DNA from: Thermoleophilia bacterium
GTDB taxonomy: Bacteria > Actinomycetota > Thermoleophilia > Gaiellales > Gaiellaceae
NCBI GenBank assembly: GCA_025936595.1
Contig: JAICTB010000020.1
Span: 1 to 15,608, forward strand
Length of the DNA: 15,608 nucleotides
Direction: 5' to 3'
The notes under the pieces were generated by a model that ran no database searches, was not told the DNA's origin, and saw only the letters and a program-made list of their open reading frames with translations. A program made the position numbers and the translations under genes. Below, one piece after another: positions 13,212-15,608 of this stretch (position 1 is its first letter; each line of letters begins with the position of its first letter).

Positions 13212-14483
13212 ATGCCCCGCTCACTGACCACCCACATCGACTCGCCGCGTGAGGTCGGGATCCGCCTCAAGTCGGCACGCCTGCGCGCGCAGCTCTCGCA
13301 GCGCCAGCTGGCCTTTCCCGGCTGCACGGCGGCCTACATCTCTCGGATCGAGGCGGGTGCTCGCATCCCGTCGCTCCAGATGATCAACCAGCTCGCTCTC
13401 CGCCTCGAGGTATCGGGCCAGTGGCTCGCGACCGGCGTCGACTCGGGCACCTCCGAGCCGGCCGAGCTGATCGAGGCCGAGGTCGCGCTCAGGCTCGGTG
13501 AGATCGAGGAGGCGGAGCGGCATTTTCGCGCGCACCTCCAGCCGGGAGACCCCGCCCGCGCGGCGGCACTCGCCGGGCTCGGGCAGATCGCGTTCCGGGC
13601 GGAGCGCTGGCCCGAGGCGATCGAACTGCTGGAACAGGCGTTGCGCGCGCGCGGCGGGAACACGCTGGTCGACCCCGGCTCCGTCGACAGCCTCGGGCGC
13701 GCGTACGCGATGAACGGCGCCGTGGAGTCGTCGATCGCGCTCCTGCGCCGTGCGGCCGCGGAGGCCGCGGAGGCGGGTGCCTCGGTCGAGCAGCTCCGGT
13801 TCGCGGTGTTGCTCGCAAACGCGCTCATCGACGCGAGCGAGTTCGGCCAGGCGGAAACTGCGCTCGCCGCTGCGATCGGGATCGCCGAGAGCACATCCGA
13901 CCCGATCACCACGGCGCGTGTCCTCTGGTCGCAGTCGCGACTCCATTCGATGCGGCACGAGCCGCAGCTCGCGAGCCGCTACGCCCGTCGCGCGCTCGAG
14001 ATCCTCGAGCGCACCGAGAACGACTCCTACGTCGGCATGGCGTATCACCTGCTCGCCAACGCCGAGATCGAGTCGGGGAACGCGGAGGAAGCACTCGCGC
14101 TCCTGAAACGAGGTCGCGAGCTCTTTGGTCGAGACCTCGGCCGCCGCGACGACGCCCGGTTCGCACTCGAGGAGGCGCGTGCACTGGTCGCGCTCGGGCG
14201 CCATGCGGAGGCCGCGCGAACCGCCGCCAGTACCGTCGAGCTGCTGGACGCCGTCAATCCCGGCGACCGCGGCTACGCCTACCTGACGCTCGGAGACGTC
14301 TTCGTTGCGGCGGGTGACAGCGCGCGGGCGAAGGTCCTCTACGAACAGGCGCTTGAATTGCTGCTCGAGCATTGCCGTCGTTACGTGCTCGACGCCGGAC
14401 GCCGCCTGGCCGACCTGCTCGAGTCGGAAGGCGACACGGCAGGCGCCCTGCGCGTCCTGAAGAGCGCGACCGTCACCGCGTAG
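13212..14483 (+). CDS. XRE-family helix-turn-helix regulator with C-terminal TPR repeats
   Basis: A 423-residue cytoplasmic regulator. Residues about 13-75 form the Cro/C1-type domain: VGIRLKSARLRAQLSQRQLA, then the recognition segment TAAYISRIEAGARIPS (39-54) with the usual SRIExGxRxPS ending. From about 85 to 420 the protein is all-alpha, with repeated TPR-like units (for example GEIEEAERHFRAHL, RWPEAIELLEQALRA, GNAEEALALLKRGRELF, GDSARAKVLYEQALELL). This layout is shared with peptide-sensing regulators, so a small peptide or protein ligand is possible; the two tiny peptide ORFs nearby are candidates only by proximity. ATG 13212 is chosen because the HTH begins soon after and because of the TACACT box 6 nt upstream; an earlier in-frame start at 13047 would add 55 residues of no recognisable sense. 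Confidence 0.92.
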   Translation: MPRSLTTHIDSPREVGIRLKSARLRAQLSQRQLAFPGCTAAYISRIEAGARIPSLQMINQLALRLEVSGQWLATGVDSGTSEPAELIEAEVALRLGEIEEAERHFRAHLQPGDPARAAALAGLGQIAFRAERWPEAIELLEQALRARGGNTLVDPGSVDSLGRAYAMNGAVESSIALLRRAAAEAAEAGASVEQLRFAVLLANALIDASEFGQAETALAAAIGIAESTSDPITTARVLWSQSRLHSMRHEPQLASRYARRALEILERTENDSYVGMAYHLLANAEIESGNAEEALALLKRGRELFGRDLGRRDDARFALEEARALVALGRHAEAARTAASTVELLDAVNPGDRGYAYLTLGDVFVAAGDSARAKVLYEQALELLLEHCRRYVLDAGRRLADLLESEGDTAGALRVLKSATVTA

Positions 14484-14513
14484 CCACCGGCGGCGTCGGC
14501 TCGGCGTGGTCGC

Positions 14514-14519
14514 TACGCT
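14514..14519 (+). promoter_or_regulatory. Leaderless-type -10 box (TACGCT) for the hemolysin III-like gene
   Basis: TACGCT with 7 nt to ATG 14527 and no Shine-Dalgarno before the ATG. No clear -35 box. The match supports ATG 14527 over the in-frame GTG at 14506. Confidence 0.4.
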
Positions 14520-14526
14520 GCCTCCG

Positions 14527-15177
14527 ATGGACACGGTGCTCCCTCGGGTCAAGCCGAAGCTTCGCGGTGTCTTTCACGAAGTCGCCTTCTTCGTCTCGAT
14601 CGGTGTCGGCATCCCGCTCGTCCTGACGGCCGAAGCCGGCAAGGCCCGAGCATCCGCGATCGTCTTCGCGAGCTGCGTCGCCGCGTGCTTCGGCGCCAGC
14701 GCCCTCTACCACCGGCCGACCTGGCAGCCGCGGGCGCGCTCGTGGCTCGCGCGCCTCGACCACGCGGGCATCTACCTGCTGATCGCCGGGACGTACACGC
14801 CGTTCGGCCTGCTCGTCTTCTCGCACGGGTGGGAGGTCACCGTGCTCGCGATCGTCTGGACAGGGGCGGGAATCGCGATCCTGTTGAAGCTCTTCTGGCC
14901 TGCCGTGCCGAAGCGCGTCTCCGCCGGCATCGGAGTCGGGCTCGGCTGGGTCTGCGTCGTCGCCTTCTCGCAGCTCTTGAAGCTTCCGGCGGGCGGGCTC
15001 GTCCTCGTCCTCATCGGCGGTGCCGCGTACACGGTCGGTGCGGTCGTCTACGCACGGCGCAGGCCGGATCCCTACCCGCGCGTGCTCGGCTACCACGAGC
15101 TCTTCCACCTCCTGACGCTCGTCGCCGCCGGCTGCCAGTACGGCGCAATCGCCTTTTACGTCTTGCCACGCGGCTGA
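14527..15177 (+). CDS. Hemolysin III / PAQR-family membrane protein
   Basis: A 216-residue protein with about seven hydrophobic helices, the usual size for the bacterial HlyIII/YqfA family. The metal-site signatures are present: ALYHRP (H62), LDHAGIYLLIAGTYTPF (D78, H79) and GYHELFHLL (H190, H194), the residues that bind zinc in related PAQR receptors. The biochemical role of bacterial members is not settled; hydrolase or lipid-related membrane functions are proposed, and the haemolysin name should not be read as proof of toxicity. It follows the XRE-TPR gene by 43 nt but has its own leaderless-type promoter box, so it may be a separate unit. Confidence 0.9.
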   Translation: MDTVLPRVKPKLRGVFHEVAFFVSIGVGIPLVLTAEAGKARASAIVFASCVAACFGASALYHRPTWQPRARSWLARLDHAGIYLLIAGTYTPFGLLVFSHGWEVTVLAIVWTGAGIAILLKLFWPAVPKRVSAGIGVGLGWVCVVAFSQLLKLPAGGLVLVLIGGAAYTVGAVVYARRRPDPYPRVLGYHELFHLLTLVAAGCQYGAIAFYVLPRG

Positions 15178-15187
15178 CGAACGTGGT

Positions 15188-15193
15188 TACACT
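15188..15193 (+). promoter_or_regulatory. Probable -10 box of the cold-shock gene (TACACT)
   Basis: TACACT lies in the only moderately AT-rich gap of this stretch; TTGCCA at 15163-15168 is a possible -35 with a 19-bp spacer. Transcription from about 15200 would give a leader of some 84 nt before the csp ATG, in keeping with the long leaders of cold-shock mRNAs. Confidence 0.45.
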
Positions 15194-15222
15194 CCCGCTT
15201 GCAGTTTGAGCGAGTGCTGGAT

Positions 15223-15271
15223 GGTGCCGGTTTGCACCTTTCTTGCCCGTTCAGTGAAGTTGGCAAGGAGG
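15223..15271 (+). promoter_or_regulatory. Structured csp leader: hairpin sequestering the Shine-Dalgarno
   Basis: CTTTCTTGCC (15238-15247) pairs with GGCAAGGAGG (15262-15271) over 10 bp, two of them G-U, which locks most of the AAGGAGGTGA ribosome site into a stem. A small inner stem (TTC/GAA) can form in the 14-nt loop. Just upstream GGTGC (15223-15227) and GCACC (15234-15238) form a second 5-bp hairpin that competes for one base. This looks like a switchable cold-shock leader; temperature response is inferred. Confidence 0.5.
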
Positions 15272-15283
15272 TGAAAGACAGTT

Positions 15284-15490
15284 ATGGCAACCGGAACCGT
15301 CAAGTGGTTCAACGCGGACAAGGGTTACGGGTTCATCACCCCCGATGAGGGCGGGAAGGATCTGTTCGTGCACTTCAGCGCCATCCAGGGCAGCGGCTAC
15401 CGCTCGCTCGCCGAGGGCGCAAAGGTGGAGTACGAGGCCCAGCAGGGCGACAAGGGCCCCCAGGCCGCGAACGTGAACCTGCTCGCGTAG
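15284..15490 (+). CDS. csp: Cold-shock domain protein (CspA family)
   Basis: A 68-residue single cold-shock domain, full family length. It has the start GTVKWFNADKG, the RNA-binding motifs KGYGFI (13-18) and LFVHF (27-31), and the usual end EGAKVEYEAQQGDKGPQA(A)NV. Such proteins bind single-stranded RNA and DNA as chaperones and melt structure in mRNAs, especially after cooling or during fast growth. The start is fixed by AAGGAGGTGA (15265-15274) 9 nt upstream, the strongest ribosome site in the window. It has a long structured leader and its own terminator, so it is probably monocistronic, but infA follows in the same direction. Confidence 0.98.
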   Translation: MATGTVKWFNADKGYGFITPDEGGKDLFVHFSAIQGSGYRSLAEGAKVEYEAQQGDKGPQAANVNLLA

Positions 15491-15495
15491 GACCG

Positions 15496-15524
15496 GGGCG
15501 GCGGGCGAGCATCGTCCGCCGCCC
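15496..15524 (+). terminator. Intrinsic terminator after csp
   Basis: GGGCGGCGG (15496-15504) pairs with CCGCCGCCC (15516-15524); three more inner pairs leave a 5-nt loop AGCAT, giving a 12-bp GC-rich stem that starts 5 nt after the csp stop. It is followed by the T-containing GTTCATTCA, a weak U-tract, so some read-through into infA is possible. Confidence 0.75.
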
Positions 15525-15558
15525 GTTCATTCACGTCGAGGAGAGAGAGGAGGCAACC

Positions 15559-15608
15559 ATCGCGCAGAAGGAAGACAAGGTCGAGATGACCGGCGAGATC
15601 GTCGAGGC
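15559..15608 (+). CDS. infA: Translation initiation factor IF-1 (partial, C-terminus off window), apparent ATC start
   Basis: The 16 visible codons read (I/M)AQKEDKVEMTGEIVE, the conserved N-terminus and first strand of IF-1, the small OB-fold protein that binds the 30S A site during initiation. The codon where ATG is expected is ATC (15559-15561). GAGGAGG (15547-15553) ends 5 nt before it, which is ordinary Shine-Dalgarno spacing. The only ATG in this frame is at 15586, in the middle of the first strand and with no ribosome site, and the frame upstream has no ATG, GTG or TTG back through the terminator region. It follows csp by 68 nt. Family assignment is firm for so short a piece; the start codon is the odd point. 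Confidence 0.82.
   Translation, partial: MAQKEDKVEMTGEIVE

Noticed and set aside
15586..15608. ATG 15586 as the infA start
   Set aside because: It lies inside the first beta strand of IF-1, would remove nine conserved residues, and has no Shine-Dalgarno.
1..15608. CRISPR arrays, insertion sequences, attachment sites, tRNA or rRNA genes, phage-defence genes
   Set aside because: No direct repeat series, transposase, integrase, tRNA-like cloverleaf or known defence motif was seen on either strand.

Overview
The window is dense, very GC-rich bacterial chromosome with almost no spacer DNA. The strong G/C third-position bias, the oxidase operon order, the XRE-TPR regulator type and the C40 peptidase with SLH-like segments suggest an actinobacterium, most likely of the Thermoleophilia (Gaiella/Solirubrobacter-like) lineage. 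That placement is inference from family resemblance; no 16S or other marker is present. I see no transposase, integrase, phage gene, tRNA, rRNA or CRISPR array.

Layout. 1-3895 (minus): aerobic respiration operon coxB (CuA subunit with a fused cytochrome c domain) > coxA > ctaB (heme O synthase) > a small membrane protein cut by the window edge, joined by TGATG stop/start overlaps. 3906-8811 (plus): a small conserved hypothetical, then two polytopic GT-C/family-39-type glycosyltransferases flanking a UDP-galactopyranose-mutase-like FAD protein; this looks like a lipid-linked cell-surface glycan cassette. The second glycosyltransferase has no ATG/GTG/TTG where its start must be, and CTG is the best candidate. 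8815-11330: a signalling block with a single-domain response regulator, a winged-helix regulator and, convergent to them, a membrane hybrid histidine kinase. 11366-13211: a secreted SLH-like/Ig-like/NlpC-P60 peptidoglycan hydrolase gene flanked by two tiny hydrophobic peptide ORFs (27 and 28 codons), each with a hairpin in front of it. 13212-15177: an XRE-TPR regulator and a hemolysin III/PAQR-type membrane protein. 15178-15608: a cold-shock protein gene with a structured leader and a clear terminator, then the start of infA (IF-1), which appears to begin with ATC.

How the parts work together. The first block makes a caa3-like cytochrome c oxidase and part of its heme. The second probably builds or transfers sugars on polyprenyl carriers at the membrane. 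The third and fourth sense envelope conditions and remodel the wall. The last pair are two small OB-fold RNA-binding proteins of translation and cold adaptation. Several plus-strand genes (9252, 13212, 14527) have a TANNNT box 6-7 nt before the start codon and no Shine-Dalgarno, which fits leaderless transcripts, whereas the 28-codon ORF and csp have strong Shine-Dalgarno sequences inside or next to hairpins. The most unusual signals are therefore in translation initiation and small structured leaders, not in a new multi-gene defence-type system, of which I found no sign.
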